NCBI GenBank assembly: GCA_016713665.1
Contig: JADJOR010000001.1
Span: forward strand, 310,001-374,000
Reading direction: 5' to 3'
Length of the DNA: 64,000 nt
Source: Deltaproteobacteria bacterium
GTDB lineage: Bacteria; Myxococcota_A; UBA9160; UBA4427
Under the pieces are notes generated by a model, which was not told where the DNA came from, made no database searches, and worked only from the letters and a program-made list of their open reading frames with translations. Shown here in pieces: positions 54,106 through 62,491 of the stretch; the stretch's first letter is position 1; each line of letters opens with the position of its first letter. The position numbers were made by a program, and so were the translations under genes.

Positions 54106-57100
54106 TGCGGAGATTTGCGCGGCGCCGGCGGGGACCGGGCGACGGACAGAGCAACACGATCGACGGCAGCCAGTGGTGGCCGAAGCTCCAGGCGGAGGGG
54201 CTGATCCCGCTCGCGCCGGGGACGGGCTTCGAGCCCGTGGCCGATTCCGACGTTCCGGCCGGCGTCGCGGTGATCGCCCGGGCGAGCCTCCAGGATGGCA
54301 CGCGCGGGCTCGTCTCGTTCTCGCCGAGCTCCGCCTCGGACGCCCTCGTCGCAGGTCTCGCGGCGGCCCAGCAATCCTCGGCCGACGCGCCCTTCACCGG
54401 CACGCTCTTCGTCGTGGCGCCCCACTGGCCGATGGCGGCGCGCCAGCTGCTCGAGTGGGTCGGCCAGACGCCGTACACCGTCGAGCCCGTCGCCGCCGTT
54501 CGGCTCTCCGACTCCGGCTTCGCCGTCGAGAGCGAGCGCGCCCCGCGCCTGCTGGCGTCGAGCCCGGCCCAGCTCGCGGCGCGCATGGGCTCGAGCGAAG
54601 CGCGCGCGGCCTTCATCCGCGCCGCCTCGTCGCTCGAGGGCCTCGCCGCCAAGCACGGGGGCTGCGTTCGGGTCGGCATCGATCGGCTCGAGCTCGTCGT
54701 GTTGGCGCGGCGGGTCGCCGAGATCCGCACGGAGGGCGAGAACACGGGCGCGAATGGCGCCGGCAATTCCTCCGGCAACTCCTCCGGCAACGCCTCCGGC
54801 AATGCCGTGCTCGAGACCCTCGTCAACGGACGCCAGTCGACGCCGCTCTCGGCGGCGGATCTCGCCGGGGCGCTCGACGGCCTCGAGGGGCAGCTTCGGC
54901 GGCGGCTCAACGACAGCAAGGTGCGCGATGGCGAGGATGGCCTGCGCGGTCGTGTCGTCGCCCAGCTCGCGGCCGGGACGGAGCTGCGCTGCGTGCGTCC
55001 CTGGCCGACGCCGGGGACCGAGGTCGACGTCGTCGATGCGGTCGGGGTCGACGGCGCGGGCGTGCCGGTGATCGTGGCGGTGCGCCAGGAATTCGAATGG
55101 ACGGCGCTCGTGGCCGTGCTCGAGGCGCTCTCGTCGCTGGCGCCGCTGATGCCGCTCCTGCTCGCGGAGGCGGGACCGCCGCTGCGGCTCGGGCGACCGC
55201 GCCTCGTGTTGACGGCCGAACGCTTCGCGCCGGCCCTCGAGCGGGTGGTCGCGGCGTTGACGCTTTCCTTCGAGCTGCGGGTCGTGTCGGGCCAGTCCGG
55301 TCCCTCACTCGATCTCGTTCAGCGTGCAGCGGGCGAGGGCGCGGAGTCGCGCTTCGGCCGGCGTGGGCGCCGGCGCGGGGGACGGGGCCGCTCCGACGGA
55401 CGTCCGGATGGGCGGGGCCGCGGGGGTGAGAGTGACCTCGACGGCGACGACGCCGGCGGCGATCTCGCGGGCGAGGACGCGCGCGAAGAACGGGCCGAAC
55501 GCTCGGCGCGCGGAGACCGGGGCGAGCGCGGAGATCGATCCGATCGCAGCGATCGTGGCGAACGCGCGGAGCGGACGGATCGCAATCCGGCCATTCCGCT
55601 CGGCCCGCGGGCGATGACGCGGCCGGTCGAGCGACTCGATGATGACCTCGACGACGACGAGGCCGACGAGGCCGAGGCGGGCGACGCGAACGGGAATCGG
55701 GACCGGGAAGGCCGCGAAGGCGGCGAAGCCGGTCGCGGTCGAGGACGGAGGCGACGGCGCTCCCGGCGCGGGGGCTCGGGGGGCGGAGTCGAGGGTGCCG
55801 CGAGCGGTGCCGACAACGGCGACGAGCCCGGCGTCGGGCGCGAGCGCGCGAGCCTCGAAGGCAGCGACCGCGAGAGCAGCGGGCGGGACGGATCGGGTCG
55901 GGACGATGGGAGCCGAGAAGGCCGCGGTCGCGACGGCGGTAGCCGTAGCGCGCGCGAGCTCGACGCGGATCCGGGCGATGCGGCCAACGGCGCCCCGCGC
56001 CGGCCGCGCTTCGAAGAAGTCTCGTTGATGGATCTCGACGAGGGGCCGGGCTCGGCGTCGCCCGAGCGCGCCGAAGGCGAGCGCGGTCGCGGGGATCGCC
56101 ATCGGCGCTCGCGGCGGCGCGGACGTCGCGGCGGACGTGGAGAAGATCAGGCTGGACCACGCGAAGCGTCCGAAGAGGCGGGCGGGGACGGGCCGGCCGC
56201 GTCGGAGGCGATCGCGCTTCCTCTCGTCGGGGCGGAGGCCACGATCGAGGACGATTTCGTCGATGCCGACGACCTGTCCGAAATCCTGTCGCGGCTCCCG
56301 GACGAGGTCCCGGACTACGAGGCGGCGGCCGAGCCGCGCTACGACGACGAGGAAGAGGAGGACGGCGAATCGCCGGTTCGCAGCTTCCGCGGCGACGCCC
56401 GCGGTCGAGGACGGGGCGAGGACGAGGAGGAGAGCGAGGACGCACTGCGGGCGGCGGCACGCCGGCGCGCGGCGATCCTGGTGCATGCCGATCCGGACTC
56501 GCTGCTCGCGGCGATCCTGCTCGCCCGCGACGTGCGCCAGCTCGAGGGGCTCTGGGTCTATCCGCAATCGGAGCTGATGACCTTCTTCCGGGGCATCGCG
56601 ACGGATCTGCGGGACGACATGCCGATCGTGGTGGTGGGCTTCAGCCCGTCGCCCGCGCGGGACGTGATCCAGGCCGCGGCACTCTATCGCGGCCGGCTCT
56701 CCTGGTTCGATCGCCATGCCTGGCCGCCCGAGGATCTGCTCGCGATGCGCAATGCCCTGAGTCCGGAGGGGGTGATCGGAGGCGAGGGACTGGACAGCGT
56801 CCTGCCCCTCGTGCTCGAGACCTGCACCCGGCGCAGCCGCTTCTCCGACAAGCTCGTCGACCTCGCGACCGGCCGCTTCAGCCAGCACGACTTCGAGCGT
56901 TGGGGGCGCCTCTGGCGCCACCGGGTCGGCGAGATCGCGAAGAAGACCGGCGACATCCGGGGCGACATCGCGGCGCTCCTCGCCGGTCGCCCGAGCGATC
57001 TCGCGAAGGAGGCCGCGCTGCTCGCGATCCCGCCGACGCCGCCCGAGGTCGAATGGGTGGCGGCGCGCGACTTCCGGCTGGTCCATTTCGGGGCCCACGT

Positions 57101-57425
57101 GATGGCCGTGCTCGACGTCGATGCAGGGCTCGATCCGGGGCTCTGTGCCCGGATCGCGCGGGAGCGTTATGCGGCGACGTTGTCGCTCACGCGTCGGGCG
57201 GGGGAGGAGGTCTTCACCTTCGCCGGCGACGAGGTGACGGGACGCCGGGCGCTCGACTACCAGGCGGTGGCACATCATCTCGTCGAAAAGCTCGAGTGGG
57301 TGGAAGGGCGGCCCGACGCCGACCACGTGGCACGCTTCCGCGTCTGCGATCTCGCGCGCCGACCGGAGCGACTCGAAGAGGTGATCGCAGAGATCGCGAT
57401 GGGGCGCTCGCAGCTCGAGCGCTAG
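54102..57425 (+). CDS. Large RG-rich protein with C-terminal DHH-like domain
   Basis: 1107 aa in three parts. Residues 1-405 form a folded N-terminal region I do not recognise (WWPKLQAEGLIPLAPGTGFE, ARASLQDGTRGLVSFSP), with a tandem GNSSGNSSGNASGN insert near 222. Residues about 410-775 are disordered, full of Arg-Gly, Arg-Asp and Ser-Arg, and acidic further on, as in RNA-binding scaffold proteins. Residues about 785-1107 resemble a DHH-superfamily phosphoesterase: ILVHADPDSLLAAILLARDV like motif I, IVVVGFSPSPARDVIQ like motif II and LSWFDRHAWP in the place of DHH, but with substitutions at expected metal ligands. Start ATGA-overlaps the 398-aa gene. Function unknown. Confidence 0.72.
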   Translation: MMRRFARRRRGPGDGQSNTIDGSQWWPKLQAEGLIPLAPGTGFEPVADSDVPAGVAVIARASLQDGTRGLVSFSPSSASDALVAGLAAAQQSSADAPFTGTLFVVAPHWPMAARQLLEWVGQTPYTVEPVAAVRLSDSGFAVESERAPRLLASSPAQLAARMGSSEARAAFIRAASSLEGLAAKHGGCVRVGIDRLELVVLARRVAEIRTEGENTGANGAGNSSGNSSGNASGNAVLETLVNGRQSTPLSAADLAGALDGLEGQLRRRLNDSKVRDGEDGLRGRVVAQLAAGTELRCVRPWPTPGTEVDVVDAVGVDGAGVPVIVAVRQEFEWTALVAVLEALSSLAPLMPLLLAEAGPPLRLGRPRLVLTAERFAPALERVVAALTLSFELRVVSGQSGPSLDLVQRAAGEGAESRFGRRGRRRGGRGRSDGRPDGRGRGGESDLDGDDAGGDLAGEDAREERAERSARGDRGERGDRSDRSDRGERAERTDRNPAIPLGPRAMTRPVERLDDDLDDDEADEAEAGDANGNRDREGREGGEAGRGRGRRRRRSRRGGSGGGVEGAASGADNGDEPGVGRERASLEGSDRESSGRDGSGRDDGSREGRGRDGGSRSARELDADPGDAANGAPRRPRFEEVSLMDLDEGPGSASPERAEGERGRGDRHRRSRRRGRRGGRGEDQAGPREASEEAGGDGPAASEAIALPLVGAEATIEDDFVDADDLSEILSRLPDEVPDYEAAAEPRYDDEEEEDGESPVRSFRGDARGRGRGEDEEESEDALRAAARRRAAILVHADPDSLLAAILLARDVRQLEGLWVYPQSELMTFFRGIATDLRDDMPIVVVGFSPSPARDVIQAAALYRGRLSWFDRHAWPPEDLLAMRNALSPEGVIGGEGLDSVLPLVLETCTRRSRFSDKLVDLATGRFSQHDFERWGRLWRHRVGEIAKKTGDIRGDIAALLAGRPSDLAKEAALLAIPPTPPEVEWVAARDFRLVHFGAHVMAVLDVDAGLDPGLCARIARERYAATLSLTRRAGEEVFTFAGDEVTGRRALDYQAVAHHLVEKLEWVEGRPDADHVARFRVCDLARRPERLEEVIAEIAMGRSQLER

Positions 57426-57446
57426 GCGCGTGATCGGGAGTGGTCC

Positions 57447-58238
57447 ATGAGCGAGCCGGAGGCGATCGACGCGAGCCTCGTCGAGATCTTCGCCTCGATC
57501 CAGGGTGAAGGGCCCGAAGTCGGGCGGGCGACGGTGTTCGTCCGGCTGGGGGGCTGCGATCTGCGCTGCCGTTGGTGCGACTCGCCGGGGACCTGGCGAC
57601 CGACGGCGTGCTGTCGCATCGAGGAGCAGGCCGGGAGCGCGCGCTTCCGCGAGCGCCCGAATCCGGTTCCGATCGCCGAGATCGTCGAGTCCGCGATCAC
57701 GCTCGCGCCGCGGTCCTCGGCCTGGATCAGTCTGACGGGCGGCGAGCCGCTGCTCCAGCCGGGCGCCGTCGCGGCCCTGGCACGGGCTCTCACGGCGCGT
57801 GGACGTCGGGTCTATCTCGAGACCCACGGTCTGCATGCCGAGGCGCTCGCCGGCTGCGTCGAGTCGATCGAGCTCGTCTCGATGGACTGGAAGCTCGCGA
57901 GCGACGTGGGCTACGGACCGGGGATCGCTCCGCTTCCGGGGCGGGATTTCCACGATGCCCACGCCGCCTTCCTGCGCGTCGCGCTGCGGGCCCGGGGCGT
58001 CTACGTCAAGGTCGTCGTCACGCCGTCGACGGCGGACGCCGAGTTCGATCGGATGCTCGAGACGATCGCCGGGATCTCGAAGACGGTGCCCCTCGTGATC
58101 CAGCCCGTCACCCCGCGCGGCGGCGTCTCGGCGATGCCGAGCGCCGAGCGCTGCCTCGCCCTGCTCGAACGGGCGGAGGCATGCCTAACGGATGTGCGCG
58201 TGATCCCCCAGACGCATCCGATCTACGGCGTGCTGTAG
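57447..58238 (+). CDS. queE: 7-carboxy-7-deazaguanine synthase-like radical SAM enzyme
   Basis: 263 aa. The radical-SAM cluster ligands are Cys37, Cys41 and Cys44 in GCDLRCRWCDSPGTW. The N-terminal EIFASIQGEGPEVGRATVFV and later WISLTGGEPLLQ, VYLETHGLH and MDWKLASD are characteristic of QueE. It contracts carboxy-tetrahydropterin to CDG on the way to preQ0 and queuosine. An unusual insert of about 20 residues follows the cluster loop. queC, queD and queF are not in the window. Its 3' end overlaps the convergent transglutaminase gene by 54 bases. Confidence 0.92.
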   Translation: MSEPEAIDASLVEIFASIQGEGPEVGRATVFVRLGGCDLRCRWCDSPGTWRPTACCRIEEQAGSARFRERPNPVPIAEIVESAITLAPRSSAWISLTGGEPLLQPGAVAALARALTARGRRVYLETHGLHAEALAGCVESIELVSMDWKLASDVGYGPGIAPLPGRDFHDAHAAFLRVALRARGVYVKVVVTPSTADAEFDRMLETIAGISKTVPLVIQPVTPRGGVSAMPSAERCLALLERAEACLTDVRVIPQTHPIYGVL

Positions 58239-60344
58239 CGCGGCGAGCTCGGCCCGCAGATCGGGGGCGGGGCGGTCGCCGAAGCGCTCGGCGAGATAGG
58301 CCGCGGTGATCGAGGCGAAGGCCCGGGCGCCGGGCTCGGGAAGCGCTCGTGAGACCTCTGCGGCGAAGGCCTGGGCCGAGACCGTCGCGATCCGGGTCAG
58401 GCCCTTGCGGGCCAGGATCCGCTGCGCGCGGCGATAGGCCTCGGGGACCGCGGGCCCGCTCCGTCGGTCGCTCGCGCGCAGGCGCCAGACCGCGTAGGCG
58501 AGCGCCCCGCCGACGAGAAGCGCGAGGGGAAGGCCGCGGCCGAGGCCGCCGACGCCGTCGGGCAGCGCGAGCGAACCACGCGGCCCGTCTTCGCGGGGGG
58601 TCGCGAGCCCGCCCGCTTCCGCGCGGGGTCCGAAGCGCAGCCAGAGCGCGCGCAGGGCGCTGATCTGGTCCGCGCTGTCGTAGTCGACGACGCGCTGGAA
58701 CCACCAGAGCTCGAGGGCGCTCGCGAGCTGCGCCGCCCGCTCGGCGAGCGAGAGCGCGCCCTCGGCTCGCAGTCGCAGATCGGGGGGCGTCGGATCGAAG
58801 CGGACCCAGCCCGTCTGTTCGAAGTGGATCTCGACCCAGGCGTGGGCATCGGCCTGGGTGACCTCGAGGAAGCCGCCGACGTCGTTTCGCTGGCCGCCGG
58901 CGAAGCCGTTCACGAGGCGGGCGGGCATCCCCTGCAGCCGGGCGAGCACGACCATGGCGCTCGCGAAGTATTCGCAGTGACCCTCGAGACCGCCGAGCAG
59001 GAAGGCCTCGATCGGCGAGGTGTCTTCATCGCCGAGGGGCGGAGGCGAGTCGGTGTAGCGGCCCTGCTCGCGCAGGGCGGCCTCGATCCGGAGCGCGCGA
59101 TCGACGTCGTCGCGCGCGCCCGCGACCATCGCCTCGGCGCGCTCGCGCAGACGCGGATCGAGAGCGGGCAGCGCGAGATAGCGCAGCGCCGGTCGCGGGC
59201 CGCCGGGCCCGGGCTCCCGCGGCGGGCGCGCCCGCTCGCGGCGCAGGGCCCGCACGTCACGGGGGAGCTGACTCGTCCAGATCGTGTAGCGAAGGCGCTC
59301 CTCGGCGTGGCCCGGGACGTAGAGTCCGCCATTGGGATCCCGTTCGAGGCGTTGGAAGGGCCCTTCGATGCGGCGGACCTCGCCTGCGCTGAACAAGACC
59401 TCGGCGTCGACCGCCTCGCGCAGGATGCGCTGCACGGTCACGGGCAGATTCGAGCGCGGCCCGAGCTCGATCCCGAATCGACCGATGCCACCGACGGGCT
59501 GGCGCGGTCCGGTCCGCTCCGATGCCGAGATCGCCCAGCTGCGCCCGTCGAAGGCGTCGAAGGCGAGACCGCGCCAGTAGGCGTCGATCGGGTCGGGCAG
59601 CTCGCCCTCGACGGCCTCGACCCGCAGCACGACGGAGTGGTCCATCCGGATGCGCCCGACGTCGCCGAGGGCGACCTGATCCGAGAAGCCCGAGAGCCCG
59701 ATGCCGCTCCGCATCCCGCCCTGGAGCACACTCGTCTTGAGGCGCGGCAGGATCACGAAGAGCGCCATCGCGAGGACGACGCAGGCGGCGGTCGCGACGA
59801 AGGTGAGCCGCCGCAGGTCCGGGGCGATGGCGCGCTCGGCCGCCGCCGGGTCCCCGGCCTCGGCCGCTTCGTGGGCGAGGGTATGGACGAGCAGCGTCCA
59901 GGTCACGCAGACCAGGAAGACCAGCACGAGGGGCGGGAAGAAGACGCTGTCGGTCAGGTTCGATGCGAGCACGACCTGGAAGAGCGCCAGCGCGACCAGC
60001 ACGAACTCGCTCTTGCGCGGCCGGGCGTCGAGGAGCTGGAGACCCTGGGCGAGGCTCGTGAAGTACGCGAGGGAGACCGTCGCCGGATTGCCGGAGAGCG
60101 CCGAGCGGATGGTCACCGTCGTGACGCCGAGCATCAGCACGTTGAGCCAGATCGGGTCGCTGCGGAACGCCGGTGGCCGCCTCCGCGTCGCCCAGGAATA
60201 GCCGAACGCCACGAGCTGGACGGCGATCACCCACGGCGGCAGCTGCTCCGTCAGCCAGAGCGTCGCACCCGCCACGATCGACATCAGCCAGGCGGCGGTC
60301 GGGCGCGGGCCCTCGACGCGGCCTCGGAACTCGCGGCGGCTCAC
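58185..60344 (-). CDS. TgpA-like membrane protein with transglutaminase domain
   Basis: 719 aa. An N-terminal membrane part with about five to six helices (DUF3488 type, residues about 20-200) is followed by a periplasmic transglutaminase-like domain with catalytic Cys in EGHCEYFASAMVVLARLQGM, His in DAHAWVEIHFEQ and Asp in VRFDPTPP. A further membrane helix near 590 and a DUF4129-like cytoplasmic tail complete it. The gene is third in a MoxR-DUF58-TgpA operon. The GTG at 60344 overlaps the DUF58 stop (GTGA). Function in this set is unknown; an envelope role is likely. Confidence 0.92.
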   Translation of the reverse strand: MSRREFRGRVEGPRPTAAWLMSIVAGATLWLTEQLPPWVIAVQLVAFGYSWATRRRPPAFRSDPIWLNVLMLGVTTVTIRSALSGNPATVSLAYFTSLAQGLQLLDARPRKSEFVLVALALFQVVLASNLTDSVFFPPLVLVFLVCVTWTLLVHTLAHEAAEAGDPAAAERAIAPDLRRLTFVATAACVVLAMALFVILPRLKTSVLQGGMRSGIGLSGFSDQVALGDVGRIRMDHSVVLRVEAVEGELPDPIDAYWRGLAFDAFDGRSWAISASERTGPRQPVGGIGRFGIELGPRSNLPVTVQRILREAVDAEVLFSAGEVRRIEGPFQRLERDPNGGLYVPGHAEERLRYTIWTSQLPRDVRALRRERARPPREPGPGGPRPALRYLALPALDPRLRERAEAMVAGARDDVDRALRIEAALREQGRYTDSPPPLGDEDTSPIEAFLLGGLEGHCEYFASAMVVLARLQGMPARLVNGFAGGQRNDVGGFLEVTQADAHAWVEIHFEQTGWVRFDPTPPDLRLRAEGALSLAERAAQLASALELWWFQRVVDYDSADQISALRALWLRFGPRAEAGGLATPREDGPRGSLALPDGVGGLGRGLPLALLVGGALAYAVWRLRASDRRSGPAVPEAYRRAQRILARKGLTRIATVSAQAFAAEVSRALPEPGARAFASITAAYLAERFGDRPAPDLRAELAALQHAVDRMRLGDHAHIR

Positions 60345-61369
60345 GCGGAGTCCCCCCGGACCCGCGCCGCGGCCTCGAGCTCGCGCTCGGGCTCGAAGCG
60401 GGCGAGGAATCCGAGCAGGGCCCGGCGATGGGCGGCGCCGCGGTCGGGGGCGAAGCGGGCGCTGCGCGTGTGCAGGCCGACGCGGTGGCCGGCCTCGAGA
60501 TGATGGACGATCTCCGAGGCGGCGCGTGCGATCCGCTCTTCGATGGCTTCGGGCGCGAGCTCCGGCGCGAGGGCGAGCAGGACCTCGACCAGGCCGCTCG
60601 CGTGGCCCTCGCGCTCGCCGACCACGAGGCGCCCGCTCGCGAGGCTGCGGCGCCAGTGGATGCGCGCGGTCGAGTCGCCGCGCACGAACTCCCGCAGCCC
60701 CGACACCGAATCGCCGACCGGCGTGCGTCCGCGCTGATCGTCGTCGTCGCTGCGACGGGCGGGGCGGGGCCGCATGCCGGAGACGACGGGGCCGATCGCG
60801 GGATAGACGAGCACGTCGGCCTCGGCCTCGAGCTCGACCGACTTCACGAAGAGCCCGAACGGAAAGCGCGTCGAGACCCGCAGCACCGCGAAGGCGTGGT
60901 CGCCGCGGCGCGCCGGGACCCAGCCGTAGCTGCGCTCGACCGTCGCCCCGGGCGCGATCCGCAGGACGAAGCAGCGTCCGGCCGGCGCGTGGCCCGAGTC
61001 CGTCGCGAGGCGATCCTCGACGGAGATCGCGAAGGCGGGAACCCGGGCCTGGCGATTGCGGATCTTCAGCACGACTGCGTTCGCTGTGCCCGCGAAGAGC
61101 TCGCGCGGGAGCCAGCGTTCGACCTCGATGCCCCGGAGCGAGGCCTCCGAGAGCAGCCCCGAGAGCACGAGGAACGCGAGCATCAGGGCGAACACGAGGT
61201 AGAGCAGGTTGTTGCCCGTGTTGAGGGCCGCGAAACCCACCCCGAAGATGATGGCGACGAAGCACCAGCCCGGCCGCGTCGCCCGCAGCGAGCGTGGCGA
61301 ACGCAGGCGCCGCCGCCAGCGCTTCAGAGCGGGATCGCCACCCGATCGACGATCTCGGAGACGATCCAT
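60341..61369 (-). CDS. DUF58 domain protein
   Basis: 342 aa. Two membrane helices near residues 33-75 (GWCFVAIIFGVGFAALNTGN, NLLYLVFALMLAFLVLSGLL), then a beta-rich domain and the DUF58 core with GLREFVRGDSTARIHWRRSL, which is part of a von Willebrand factor A-like fold. DUF58 proteins work with MoxR ATPases. The start is uncertain: the ATG at 61369 overlaps moxR by 46 bases, while no ATG, GTG or TTG lies close to the moxR stop in this frame. Confidence 0.88.
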   Translation of the reverse strand: MDRLRDRRSGGDPALKRWRRRLRSPRSLRATRPGWCFVAIIFGVGFAALNTGNNLLYLVFALMLAFLVLSGLLSEASLRGIEVERWLPRELFAGTANAVVLKIRNRQARVPAFAISVEDRLATDSGHAPAGRCFVLRIAPGATVERSYGWVPARRGDHAFAVLRVSTRFPFGLFVKSVELEAEADVLVYPAIGPVVSGMRPRPARRSDDDDQRGRTPVGDSVSGLREFVRGDSTARIHWRRSLASGRLVVGEREGHASGLVEVLLALAPELAPEAIEERIARAASEIVHHLEAGHRVGLHTRSARFAPDRGAAHRRALLGFLARFEPERELEAAARVRGDSA

Positions 61370-62307
61370 CGCGACACCTCGACTTCCGGCTGCGAGCCCC
61401 CGCGCGCTTCGACCGAGACACGATGGGCCAGCACGTCCACCGCGAGCTCCCGGATGTCCTCCGGAATGCAGTAGTCGCGGCCCGCGACGAGCGCCGCCGC
61501 CTGGGCCGCACGACGCAGGGCGAGGGCGCCCCGGGTCGAGGCGCCGAGCGCCAGGGCCTCGTGGTCGCGGGTCGCCTGGACGAGCTCGAGCAGATACTCG
61601 AGCAGGCTCGACTCGACCTTGATCGTCTCGACCGCCGACTGCAATCCGCGGAGCGCTGCGAGATCGAGCACGACGTCGAGCTCGGGCAGCAGATGGAGCG
61701 CCGGATCCCGGGCGAGCACGCGCAGCTCGTCCTCGCGGTCCGGGTAGCCCATCGAGAGCCGCATCAGGAAACGGTCGAGCTGGCTCTCGGGCAGCGGGAA
61801 GGTCCCGTGGTGCTCCTTCGGGTTCTGGGTCGCGACCACGAAGAAGGGATCGGGCAGCGGATGGCTCGTGCCGTCGACGCTCACGGTGTGCTCGCTCATC
61901 GCTTCGAGCAGCGCCGACTGGGCCTTCGGCGAGGCCCGGTTGATCTCGTCGGCGAGGATCAGGTTCCCGAAGAGGGGGCCGGGCTGGAAGCGGAACGCGA
62001 CGGCCTCGCCGTTTGCGCTGCGCTCGGGGATCGAGCTGCCCGTCAAGTCCCCGGGCAGCAGGTCGCTCGTGAACTGGATCCGGCGGAAATCGGCGTCGAG
62101 CGTCCGCGCCAGGGCCTGGGCGAGGGTCGTCTTGCCGACTCCGGGCACGTCCTCGAGGAGCAGGTGGCCGCGGGCCAGCAGGCATAACACGGAGCGGCGG
62201 ACGACCTCGGGCTTGCCGTGGACGACGCGGCCGATCTCGGCGAGCCAGCGCGCGACGAGCTCCTTCGCCTGGCTCGCGGTCGGGATGGGCTCCGGCGGTC
62301 GGGACAT
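61324..62307 (-). CDS. MoxR-family AAA+ ATPase
   Basis: 327 aa. Walker A is in LLLEDVPGVGKTTLAQALAR, Walker B in LILADEINRASPKAQSALLE, and the sensor region in FFVVATQNPKEHHGTFPLPE then QLDRFLMRLSMGYPDRE. MoxR ATPases act as chaperones for VWA/DUF58 partners. I choose the ATG at 62307 because AGGAG lies upstream and families start there. The longer frame to 62463 is Arg/Pro-rich and unlikely. Confidence 0.95.
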   Translation of the reverse strand: MSRPPEPIPTASQAKELVARWLAEIGRVVHGKPEVVRRSVLCLLARGHLLLEDVPGVGKTTLAQALARTLDADFRRIQFTSDLLPGDLTGSSIPERSANGEAVAFRFQPGPLFGNLILADEINRASPKAQSALLEAMSEHTVSVDGTSHPLPDPFFVVATQNPKEHHGTFPLPESQLDRFLMRLSMGYPDREDELRVLARDPALHLLPELDVVLDLAALRGLQSAVETIKVESSLLEYLLELVQATRDHEALALGASTRGALALRRAAQAAALVAGRDYCIPEDIRELAVDVLAHRVSVEARGGSQPEVEVSRWIVSEIVDRVAIPL

Positions 62308-62491
62308 GCGCGGCGGGTCTCCTGCATCGGGCGGCGCGGGGCGGAGAAGCCCGGAGGCGGAACCGCGACGACCTGCCGCTGCTTCGGTCGCGCAGGGACG
62401 GGTCATGAGGCGGCTTGGATGGGATGCCCGATCGGCGGGGGACGACGCGAAGGCGAGCGGCAAGCGACCGGCAGCGAGGGCCGGGCGACGC

